DNA of 12,490 nucleotides, taken from NCBI GenBank assembly GCA_045612845.1, contig JAZKZV010000002.1, positions 1 through 12,490 on the forward strand, written 5' to 3'. The notes under the pieces are model-generated. The model saw only the letters and a program-made list of their open reading frames with translations. It was not told the DNA's origin and did no database searches. The DNA comes from Ornithomonoglobus_A sp045612845. GTDB lineage: Bacteria > Bacillota > Clostridia > UBA1381. Shown piece by piece: positions 6,800 to 12,490 of this stretch (positions within the stretch are counted from its first letter, which is position 1; every line of letters starts with the position of its first letter). A program made the position numbers and the translations under genes.

Positions 6800-6979
6800 A
6801 TGGCAGTACCTAAGGGTAAAGTATCAAAAGCCAGAAGAAACAAGAGACGTGCTAATTGGAAGCTTTCAGCACCTACATTGGTTGAATGCCCACAATGCCA
6901 CGAATTGACAGTGCCTCATAAAGTTTGTAAATCTTGCGGATATTATAAGGGCAAGGAAGTTATAAAGGTTGAGGCTTAA
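6800..6979 (+). CDS. rpmF: 50S ribosomal protein L32
   Basis: This 59-residue protein starts MAVPKGKVSKARRNKRRANW, the invariant L32 beginning. It carries a zinc ribbon CPQC (30-33) and CKSC (43-46). GGAGGTG at 6787-6793 is well spaced. It is the last gene of the ribosomal run and is followed at once by a strong terminator. Confidence 0.97.
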   Translation: MAVPKGKVSKARRNKRRANWKLSAPTLVECPQCHELTVPHKVCKSCGYYKGKEVIKVEA

Positions 6980-6991
6980 GGCTCAATATAA

Positions 6992-7020
6992 AAAAGCGGA
7001 GAATTTTCTCCGCTTTTATT
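6992..7020. terminator. Bidirectional terminator between rpmF and the thioesterase gene
   Basis: Stem gcggaga (6996-7002) / tctccgc (7007-7013) with loop attt, flanked by A4 on the left and T4 plus further T's on the right. It can stop the plus-strand ribosomal transcript and the minus-strand arg transcript, whose last stop codon is 7023-7025. Confidence 0.92.
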
Positions 7021-7022
7021 TT

Positions 7023-7439
7023 TTATTCTTCAACTGATTTTTGTATTATTTCCCATATTTGCGGGAATTTCTTCTTTAAATTAACAGGCCTTAAATCCTT
7101 GCCTGTAAATGCATGTGATGTCATGCCCTCCGTACACAAAACCATATCAGGTAATTTATATACCTTGTACGAAAACTCGCAACGTACAACACTGAGTTTT
7201 ACTACGCTGCACTCTACAAGAACTTTATCATCATATGTCAGTCCCTGTATATACCTTGCCCCCGTCTCAATAAGCGGCATATATACTCCCGCTTTTTCCA
7301 CCTCCGAATATGGTATTCCGCATTCCTTTATAAAATCAGAACGCGCAACCTCGAACCACGGATAGTACCTTGAATGATACACAATACCCATCATATCCGT
7401 TTCAGCATATCGTACAGTTAAATATGTTTTTGATACCAT
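7023..7439 (-). CDS. Acyl-CoA thioesterase, YbgC/4HBT hotdog family
   Basis: The 138-residue single-hotdog protein hydrolyses an acyl-CoA or acyl-ACP thioester; its substrate cannot be read from sequence. The diagnostic N-terminal motif RYAETDMMGIVYHSRYYPWF (10-29) holds the expected catalytic Asp15 and the conserved Tyr-His. GAGGT lies about 5 nt before ATG. It starts 10 bp after the argB stop, so it is cotranscribed with argC-argB although its role in arginine synthesis is not obvious. Confidence 0.9.
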   Translation of the reverse strand: MVSKTYLTVRYAETDMMGIVYHSRYYPWFEVARSDFIKECGIPYSEVEKAGVYMPLIETGARYIQGLTYDDKVLVECSVVKLSVVRCEFSYKVYKLPDMVLCTEGMTSHAFTGKDLRPVNLKKKFPQIWEIIQKSVEE

Positions 7440-7449
7440 ATAATACCTC

Positions 7450-8322
7450 TTAATACCTTTCGCTCTTTATTAGTGTACCAATACCTGTTTTTGTAAATAT
7501 TTCCAAAAGCAAGCAGTGCGGAATTCTTCCGTCTATTATATGTACACCTGTAACGCCCGCATCGAGCGCGTCCATACAACCAAGGACTTTTGGTATCATA
7601 CCCCCATTTATAACACCGCTGTCAATCATTTCGTTAATTTCGTCTGTTGTTGCTTCAAAAACAATTTCGCCATTTTCGTCTTTTATACCCTCGACGTCAG
7701 TCAAAAGAATAAGCTTTTCTGCACCTACCGCTGCTGCAACTGCCGAGGCAACAGTATCTGCATTTATATTGTAGCTGTTACCGTCTTTATCTGTACCTAT
7801 AGGCGCAATTACCGGTATATACTGGTCCTCTGCAAGGTGGTCCAGAAGATGAGGTTTTACACTTATAATGTCACCCACATACCCTAAATCCACTTCTTTA
7901 TTGTCTACTACTGTGGTTTGTTTTTTACACTCTATAAATGAACCATCAATACCTGATATTCCAACAGCTGTACCGCCCTTCGTATTAAGGAGCGCAACAA
8001 TTTCTTTATTGGTTTTACCTATAAGCACTTGCTGTGCAACGCTCATTGTTTCGATATCAGTATATCTTAAGCCATTTATGAACTTACTCTCCACTCCCTT
8101 ATCGCTCAACGCTTTAGAAATATCAGGACCGCCGCCATGAACTACTATAGGATTAAGACCTATGTATTTTAATAGTGTTATATCCTCCATAACAGAGTTT
8201 TTAAGCTCCTCATTTATCATAGCATTTCCGCCATATTTTACAACAACGGTTTTTCCTGCGAATTTCTGAATATACGGCAGCGCCTCTATGAGTATACCCG
8301 CTTTTTTTATTAGTTCTTGCAT
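7450..8322 (-). CDS. argB: N-acetylglutamate kinase
   Basis: It phosphorylates N-acetylglutamate with ATP, the second step of arginine synthesis. The start at 8322 is taken because GGAGGAG precedes it and the protein then begins as NAGK does; an upstream in-frame ATG at 8394 lies inside argC. The resulting 290 residues fit the family. Motifs: VVVKYGGNAM (26-35) with Lys29, VVHGGGPDIS (60-69), NINADTVASAVAAAVGA (186-201), LTDVEGI (207-213), GGMIPK with Lys245, and C-terminal EIFTKTGIGTLI. The N-terminal helix and this C-terminal signature are features of arginine-inhibited hexameric NAGKs, so feedback inhibition is likely. Confidence 0.95.
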   Translation of the reverse strand: MQELIKKAGILIEALPYIQKFAGKTVVVKYGGNAMINEELKNSVMEDITLLKYIGLNPIVVHGGGPDISKALSDKGVESKFINGLRYTDIETMSVAQQVLIGKTNKEIVALLNTKGGTAVGISGIDGSFIECKKQTTVVDNKEVDLGYVGDIISVKPHLLDHLAEDQYIPVIAPIGTDKDGNSYNINADTVASAVAAAVGAEKLILLTDVEGIKDENGEIVFEATTDEINEMIDSGVINGGMIPKVLGCMDALDAGVTGVHIIDGRIPHCLLLEIFTKTGIGTLIKSERY

Positions 8323-8344
8323 TATATCTCCTCCAAAATTCAGA

Positions 8345-9382
8345 TTATAAATAGAAACCCGCTTGTGAAAGGCCGCACTTTTCGTCAATACCAAAAAGTA
8401 AATTCATGTTCTGTATAGCCTGACCTGCCGCACCCTTAACAACATTATCAAGCGCAGATACGACTATTGCTCTTTGTAGTCTTTCGTCTACCACTACACC
8501 TATATCAACAAAGTTTGAGCCTGCAACGTGCTTTGTTTCGGGTAACTCGCCCGCATTTTTAACACGTACAAAAAATTCGTCCTTATAATATTCCTTATAC
8601 AAATCCACAATTTCCTCTGTTGTGCATTTTTTATTAAGATTTACGTATATTGTAGAAAGTATTCCCCTCTTTTGCGGAATAAGATGCGGTGTAAACGAAA
8701 CCATAACATCCTCACCCGAGACATTGGAAAGCTCCTGCTCAATCTCTGAAGTGTGTCGATGAGTTGCCACCTTATATGCCTTTGAGTTTTCGGTACATTC
8801 ACAAAAATGAGTTTGCAGTGCAAGGGATCTGCCCGCACCTGTTACACCCGATTTTGCATCTATGATTATATTATTTACCGAGCCTAAGCCCTTTGCCAAA
8901 AGCGGTGCTGCACCCAATATGGAACAAGTTGTATAGCAGCCGGGGTTGCCGATAAGCTTTGCATTTTTTATTTTCTCTCTGTGAAGCTCAGGCAATCCGT
9001 ATACAGATTGCGCAAGAAGTTCAGGTGATGAGTGTTTTTCACCATACCATTTTTCATACACTTCTATATCGTCGTATCTGAAATCTCCGCTTAAATCTAT
9101 GACCTTAACACCAAGCTCAAATATCTTTGGAATAACTTCTTTCGATGCACCATGCGGAAGTGCAGTAAACGCAACATCACATTTTGCAATTTTATCAAAA
9201 TCTATCTTTTCACATTCCATTTCAAGAACATTTCTTAAATTCTGATATACATCACTTATTTTTTGTCCGTCAAAGCTTTGCGAACCAAGCAAGCATAGCT
9301 CTACCTCGGGATGATTTGTAAGAAGTCTCACAAGTTCTATCCCCGCATATCCTGTAGCACCTAATACTGCAACCTTAATCAT
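8345..9382 (-). CDS. argC: N-acetyl-gamma-glutamyl-phosphate reductase
   Basis: It reduces the ArgB product with NADPH to N-acetylglutamate semialdehyde. The 345 residues match the usual length. It shows the Rossmann motif VAVLGATGYAG (4-14), SGDFR (98-102), the active-site GNPGCYTT with Cys149, and the basic active-site region HRHTSEIEQ (208-216). The ATG at 9382 is preferred over one at 9391 because AAGGA lies about 10 nt before it but only 2 nt before the upstream one, and MIKVAVLGATG is the typical beginning. argB follows after 22 bp. argJ, argD and argF are not in this cluster. Confidence 0.95.
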   Translation of the reverse strand: MIKVAVLGATGYAGIELVRLLTNHPEVELCLLGSQSFDGQKISDVYQNLRNVLEMECEKIDFDKIAKCDVAFTALPHGASKEVIPKIFELGVKVIDLSGDFRYDDIEVYEKWYGEKHSSPELLAQSVYGLPELHREKIKNAKLIGNPGCYTTCSILGAAPLLAKGLGSVNNIIIDAKSGVTGAGRSLALQTHFCECTENSKAYKVATHRHTSEIEQELSNVSGEDVMVSFTPHLIPQKRGILSTIYVNLNKKCTTEEIVDLYKEYYKDEFFVRVKNAGELPETKHVAGSNFVDIGVVVDERLQRAIVVSALDNVVKGAAGQAIQNMNLLFGIDEKCGLSQAGFYL

Positions 9383-9441
9383 TATCACCATATCCTTTAT
9401 TAAATATTAGGAGTTAAAAATACCCCCCATTATGTTTTATT

Positions 9442-9470
9442 ATTATATTACATTTTTTGTTATTTGTAAA
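9442..9470 (-). promoter_or_regulatory. Sigma-A promoter of argC-argB-thioesterase
   Basis: On the minus strand TTTACA (9465-9470), 17-bp spacer, perfect TATAAT (9442-9447). The predicted start near 9435 gives a leader of about 50 nt containing a GGGGGG run and no obvious terminator. Confidence 0.8.
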
Positions 9471-9476
9471 TAGTTT

Positions 9477-9564
9477 TGTATAATTTTTATAAAAAATGTA
9501 TAAAAAGACCAAAGATTCAACAAAAAATGGCATAATTTGTATAATTATACCATTTTTATTCATG
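9477..9564 (-). promoter_or_regulatory. Probable arginine-repressor (ArgR/AhrC) operator region
   Basis: The minus-strand 18-mer at 9564-9547 agrees at 16 of 18 positions with the B. subtilis ARG-box consensus CATGAATAAAAATKCAAK as I recall it. Next to it is a perfect 12-bp palindrome gtataattatac (9539-9550). tgtataa half-sites occur at 9477, 9497 and 9538, spaced 20 and 41 bp, close to the 21-bp spacing of paired ARG boxes. The nearest lies just upstream of the argC -35 box. Repression by arginine is inferred. Confidence 0.45.
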
Positions 9565-9634
9565 TCAAATGCATGAAATAATAAAAAACATATAAATATT
9601 TTTATAGAAAGACTAATGTATTAAATTTTGAGAC

Positions 9635-10486
9635 TTATTTTTTGTTCTCTGCGATTCCCTCTATTAAATCAACTACCACTTGATTTAATTCGGCAGCATT
9701 TTTTGAAGTTATAACCGAATCACCGGTTCTTTTCTCAATAGCTTTTCGTGTATCTCCGGCGATCGTTCCACCTTCACGAGCTATTTTTATATTCTCATCA
9801 AAACTTTGAGGCTGCTCTTTTTTTGACAATTCTGTGGTTGTTGCTTCAGCAAGCATATTAAGTACAAGTTCAAGGTCAGTCATATTATCCCTCAAATTTT
9901 CTTTTGTCAGTCCTTTGAGATTTTTGTATTTTCTCGTTGTCATTCCCGACCATGCTTTTGTTATTTCATCTGTTAGAATAGCATATTCCACACCCTTTTG
10001 AACCCCGTGTTTGTCCCATTCATCCGTTAAAGCATTCTTCACTCTGATTGATAAAATTCCTTGGTGTATCCATTCGTCGCTATAACCTTTCTTCTGATAA
10101 GTTTCTATTGCCCTGTCAATTGCAAGTTCAGGGTCAATGGTTTCATCAATTCGTTCTTTTCCAACTTCAGCGAGCCACATTTTGAACGGTTCCGCCTTGG
10201 GTGATGGTATAGACTGAATAATTCGCAAAAGTTGTTCCGTGTCAGCAACATCGGTTAAACGCATTTTGCCATCAATAGCTTTCATTTTCAACTGGTGACA
10301 ATTTGCCACCGTTTCATTCCCCTCTTCTTTCAATCTTTGTTTTAACTTGTTCCAGTATTTTCTGCCATCCACACTATCAGCAAGAACGGACACAACATCA
10401 ACAACAGAAAAATACCATTCTTCTGTTTCTTCATTCCATGCAGTTCTTATTCTTTTATCTTCAAATATTTGTATTTTATTATCCAT
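9635..10486 (-). CDS. BRO-N domain protein (phage antirepressor / DinD-like family)
   Basis: The 283-residue protein carries a BRO-N-type domain (about 1-110): FEDKRIRTAWNEE, WYFSVVDVVSVLADS, YWNKLKQRLKEEG, then MRLTDVADTEQLLRIIQSIP and AEPFKMWLAEVG. The remainder (111-283) is conserved in chromosomal Firmicute members of this family (WSGMTTRKYKNLKGLTKENL and the C-terminal VITSKNAAELNQVV). BRO-N is DNA-binding in phage antirepressors and baculovirus BRO proteins; the cellular role of these stand-alone members is not settled. GGAGG lies 8 nt before ATG. No phage genes flank it. Downstream, an imperfect ttcatg/catgaa hairpin near 9559-9577 may end the transcript. Confidence 0.88.
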   Translation of the reverse strand: MDNKIQIFEDKRIRTAWNEETEEWYFSVVDVVSVLADSVDGRKYWNKLKQRLKEEGNETVANCHQLKMKAIDGKMRLTDVADTEQLLRIIQSIPSPKAEPFKMWLAEVGKERIDETIDPELAIDRAIETYQKKGYSDEWIHQGILSIRVKNALTDEWDKHGVQKGVEYAILTDEITKAWSGMTTRKYKNLKGLTKENLRDNMTDLELVLNMLAEATTTELSKKEQPQSFDENIKIAREGGTIAGDTRKAIEKRTGDSVITSKNAAELNQVVVDLIEGIAENKK

Positions 10487-10605
10487 GCATGCAACCTCCG
10501 TAAAGAGTTTTTGTTTTTAGCACCACTCAACAAAATTATTGCGAGGCATAAGGTTTAGATGCAAACAAATTATAAGAAGTAGCCCTTACCAAGTTAGAAC
10601 TAAAA

Positions 10606-11301
10606 TTATATATTGCTGTGTATAAAAAACAGTGTTTTTGTCTGCACATCAAAAAAGTAAACATCATAGTCCCAATATTTATGTTCTTCTTCAGTTTCAT
10701 TATTTTCAATATAAAAATAATCTTCAGTATCTATGATATTTCTTTGAAAATCGTACTTATCTTTATAATCAACATACTCAAGCCAACCCTCAAAATTATC
10801 AAAATAACTGTTTATTTCCATAACATCATTAGGTTTTACATTTTTAAAATAAGGGCTATTTTTTAGTTTATCCAAAACATCATCCTGCTTGAAATAATAG
10901 TACTTGCAATAGTCAGTGTAGTCCTGAAATCCATCACTGTGGTAGCATTCAGAACTATCATAATTTGATAGACTTTCAAGGACTGGATTTTTATAGTTTT
11001 CCGGAGCATAGTTTAACGATAATAAGAACAGAAACGCCACCAAACAATGCACTATGGGTAAAAATGTTTTTATTGAAATTTTCTTAGCAGTAGATGTTTT
11101 TATTAGTGCAAAAATATAGGTAAGTAAATATGTAGCACCTACTATTACGCCGAATAATGCGGCAAAAATCTCAAATGAGGTAGACTCCTTCATAGCAGTG
11201 GACAAAAACCACATAAAGGACAATAATGCACCCAAAATTGCAACAGGAATTGGCAATGCAAAAATAATAAATAAAATTATAACAAGAATTTTCTTTTTCA
11301 T
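10606..11301 (-). CDS. Hypothetical three-helix membrane protein with extracytoplasmic domain
   Basis: I do not recognise the family. The ATG at 11301 is chosen because AAGGAGTG stands about 6 nt before it and the protein then starts MKKKILVIILFIIF; a longer frame to 11391 runs into a hairpin-rich leader. Of 231 residues, hydrophobic segments lie at about 4-34, 43-68 and 78-97, followed by a soluble, Tyr/Asp-rich acidic domain (98-231) with cysteines at 119 and 132 that could pair if outside the cell. The lysine-rich start and N-terminal helix suggest inner-membrane insertion. It is transcribed toward bro (about 120 bp gap) and has its own promoter inside an inverted-repeat element. Possibly an immunity, stress or accessory-island protein; no function is claimed. 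Confidence 0.75.
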   Translation of the reverse strand: MKKKILVIILFIIFALPIPVAILGALLSFMWFLSTAMKESTSFEIFAALFGVIVGATYLLTYIFALIKTSTAKKISIKTFLPIVHCLVAFLFLLSLNYAPENYKNPVLESLSNYDSSECYHSDGFQDYTDYCKYYYFKQDDVLDKLKNSPYFKNVKPNDVMEINSYFDNFEGWLEYVDYKDKYDFQRNIIDTEDYFYIENNETEEEHKYWDYDVYFFDVQTKTLFFIHSNI

Positions 11302-11375
11302 CAAAACACTCCTTTCAACAAACTTCGACATAACTCGTGTCAAGTCTGGTGAACAGTGAATAATAAGAACCATCA

Positions 11376-11461
11376 CCCAACACGAAATCACAGATTTCTG
11401 TTGGGTCCCGAGAACCTTGATACTCGCAAGCTCGTATTAGGACCTACTATTTTTTCCTAAT
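11376..11461 (-). promoter_or_regulatory. Folded leader RNA before the membrane-protein gene
   Basis: In the transcript from 11525 toward 11301 several helices form. One is 12 bp with a single bulge: cccaaca 11376-11382 / tgttggg 11399-11405, then gaaat 11384-11388 / atttc 11394-11398, loop of 5. Another is 7 bp: attagga 11436-11442 / tcctaat 11455-11461. A 6-bp pairing (one G-U) between 11403-11408 and 11497-11502 would enclose the second. I could not match it to a known riboswitch class; no U-run terminator follows. Confidence 0.45.
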
Positions 11462-11531
11462 TATTTCAACTGTTTTTCCTTTAACACTTTTCATCAGAAC
11501 CCTCGAGAATACTGAATTTTCTCACTATTGT

Positions 11532-11560
11532 ATTATATCATAAATGTTTAAAAATTGCAA
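11532..11560 (-). promoter_or_regulatory. Sigma-A promoter inside the inverted-repeat element
   Basis: On the minus strand TTGCAA (11555-11560), 17-bp spacer, perfect TATAAT (11532-11537) preceded by TGA. Predicted start near 11525, about 225 nt before the membrane-protein start codon. Confidence 0.75.
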
Positions 11561-11595
11561 ACTAATCTTTTAAAATCGGTGGACTTGACACGAGT

Positions 11596-11935
11596 AAACT
11601 TCACCCTATCAAAGTCCATATTAACTTTTTAAAATTCCTTTTCTGTACTTTGCCACCTTTCTGTACTACCCATTATTTCTTAACAAACTATTCTGCTACA
11701 CTCCTCCCATTTTTTAATTCAAATCACTTCTGCTTCACCCGGCATTATTGGATGAAGCAGAAGCTTACGCATTCTGATTCTTTGAAAGTGAACTACAAAC
11801 CCCATGTACTGAATTTTGCATAAAATAAGGTTTCGTTCCTATTTTGTATTTTAATTTTTGCTATTGAAGTTATAACATCAATAGTCCCTTCAGGCAATCC
11901 TCTATTGTGCAACCCGAACCATCTGCAAAGGTTGA
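11596..11935. other. Stretch without a recognisable gene
   Basis: About 340 bp between the inverted-repeat element and the truncated plus-strand gene. It holds an 11-bp inverted repeat (11727-11763) and a 61-codon minus-strand frame with no ribosome site and no family resemblance that I can see. It may be debris of an insertion that removed the start of the gene at 11936. Confidence 0.5.
11727..11763. repeat. 11-bp perfect inverted repeat
   Basis: cttctgcttca (11727-11737) and tgaagcagaag (11753-11763) surround a 15-nt loop (cccggcattattgga). Neither strand shows a T-run after it, so a terminator is unlikely. It could be a recombination or protein-binding site, or part of a decayed mobile element. 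Confidence 0.6.
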
Positions 11936-12271
11936 TTTTACTATGAATTTTCCTGCCTTGAAGAATTAAAGGACTCACATCTGTCTTCCGATGTAACCGT
12001 TGATGTAGGCGGATACGGAATTGTATGGAATGATGATTTAGATTTATCCTGTGATGAGTTATGGGAAAATGGTGTTGCTATCAAAACGCCCTTTGACGGA
12101 CTTATGGCGTTTAGTGATGCAACCACTCTTTGGGCACTTAATGAAAGTACATTAAGAAAAGCAATCACCTACGGCAAGCTTGTTGAAGGTGTTGATGTAT
12201 GTAAATTTGGCAAGCAATGGGTAGTTTCTACAGAAGCGATGAAAAGAGAATACGGCGAACCGAGAATATAA
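11936..12271 (+). pseudogene. 5'-truncated DUF2442 domain fused to a helix-turn-helix domain
   Basis: The open frame runs from just after a TGA at 11933 to TAA at 12271 (111 residues) but has no ATG, GTG or TTG start with a ribosome site in its first half. Residues 4-45 match the C-terminal half of DUF2442 (EFSCLEELKD, then VDVGGYGIVWNDDLDLSC and DELWENG). Residues 53-110 form a small DNA-binding-type domain (LMAFSDATTLWALNESTLRK, then GVDVCKFGKQWVVSTEAMKR). Intact proteins of this fusion carry about 30 more DUF2442 residues, absent here in any frame I could read. DUF2442 genes are often paired with DUF4160 genes in a toxin-antitoxin-like arrangement; no partner is visible. Most likely a remnant; translation from an unseen start is possible. 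Confidence 0.7.
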
Positions 12272-12275
12272 AGAA

Positions 12276-12310
12276 TAATGAGCATAACCTGCTTTAGGTT
12301 ATGCTCATTA
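12276..12310. terminator. Bidirectional terminator-like hairpin
   Basis: 15-bp perfect stem taatgagcataacct (12276-12290) / aggttatgctcatta (12296-12310) with loop gcttt. It lies between the stops of the converging genes at 12271 and 12330. The following sequence is ctttta on the plus strand and ttcttta on the minus strand, a weak T-run on each. Confidence 0.75.
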
Positions 12311-12329
12311 CTTTTATACTATATAAATG

Positions 12330-12490
12330 TTATAATTCTTCTTCTGCGTGGTTGCATACGGGTACAAGCGTTTCTAAGTTTTCCCACAGGAAGGCTTTAA
12401 CTTTAGTTGCACCGCTTAAATCAAGTACATCAGCTACTTTAATTTGTACATTACCATTTATAGCGGAATATACCACGCAATCTACCATGA
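12330..12490 (-). CDS. C-terminal end of a probable secreted/surface protein (5' part outside window)
   Basis: A minus-strand frame enters from the window edge and stops at 12330-12332. The 52 visible residues end KVKAFLWENLETLVPVCNHA plus an acidic tail. That pattern (short beta-rich domain closing with VKAFLW...L.P) is common at the C-terminus of large clostridial secreted glycoside hydrolases and surface proteins. A methionine at 12488 has no visible ribosome site, so this is more likely the tail of a longer protein than a small gene. It converges on the truncated HTH gene across a hairpin terminator. Confidence 0.65.
   Translation of the reverse strand, partial: MVDCVVYSAINGNVQIKVADVLDLSGATKVKAFLWENLETLVPVCNHAEEEL

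Larger units (their letters stand above)
11333..11595. mobile_element. 263-bp element bounded by 14-bp perfect inverted repeats (MITE-like)
   Basis: actcgtgtcaagtc (11333-11346) is exactly inverted as gacttgacacgagt (11582-11595). taa flanks the inner 13 bp of both ends (11331-11333 and 11595-11597), which could be a 3-bp target duplication, though the evidence is weak. No transposase is encoded. Inside are a minus-strand promoter (11532-11560) and several hairpins. It sits about 20 bp upstream of the ribosome site of the membrane-protein gene and supplies its promoter. Confidence 0.5.

Noticed and set aside
8323..8394. Upstream in-frame start of argB at 8394
   Set aside because: It would overlap argC by 50 bp and add residues not found in NAGK, whereas GGAGGAG stands before 8322.
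11302..11391. Longer start of the membrane protein at 11391
   Set aside because: The extra 30 residues run through an RNA hairpin and an inverted-repeat arm, and AAGGAGTG sits before the ATG at 11301.
11793..11978. 61-codon minus-strand frame over the gene-free stretch
   Set aside because: No ribosome site, no recognisable family, and it overlaps the truncated DUF2442 frame; noted only as possible debris.

Overview
The window looks like a chromosomal segment of a low-GC Firmicute, most likely a gut clostridium of the Ruminococcaceae/Oscillospiraceae kind. The reasons are A/T-rich intergenic DNA, strong GGAGG-type ribosome binding sites, sigma-A promoters with 17-bp spacers, a Firmicute-type L10 leader with an attenuator, and surface proteins with Pro-Thr linkers. 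This placement is inference from gene content, not from a marker gene.

Layout. (1) 1-2434, minus: 5' part of a large secreted, internally duplicated surface protein. It has a clear promoter, a ~230-nt leader with four tandem hairpins, and phased T-tracts upstream. (2) 2868-4785, minus: eda (KDPG aldolase) then kdgK (KDG kinase), the last two steps of hexuronate breakdown, separated by ~240 bp holding a ~100-bp inverted-repeat element. (3) 4896-6979, plus, divergent from eda: promoter, L10 leader with terminator, rplJ (unusual acidic tail), rplL, yceD and rpmF, closed by a bidirectional terminator. (4) 7023-9382, minus: argC-argB-thioesterase operon with a good promoter and probable arginine-repressor sites. 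(5) 9635-12271: accessory stretch with a BRO-N/antirepressor-like gene, a three-helix membrane protein of unknown function expressed through an inverted-repeat-bounded 263-bp element carrying a promoter and a folded leader, ~340 bp without a recognisable gene, and a 5'-truncated DUF2442-HTH gene on the plus strand. (6) 12330-12490, minus: the C-terminal end of another probable surface protein.

How the genes work together. eda and kdgK act consecutively (KDG to KDPG to pyruvate and glyceraldehyde-3-phosphate) and fit a polysaccharide or uronate user with large secreted proteins. rplJ/rplL form the ribosomal stalk and are autoregulated through the leader; yceD-rpmF is the usual 50S assembly pair. 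argB and argC are consecutive steps of arginine synthesis. The accessory stretch has a hallmark of mobile DNA (263 bp bounded by 14-bp inverted repeats), a broken gene and a phage-type regulator, and is the most likely place for undescribed biology together with the hairpin leader at 2461-2599.
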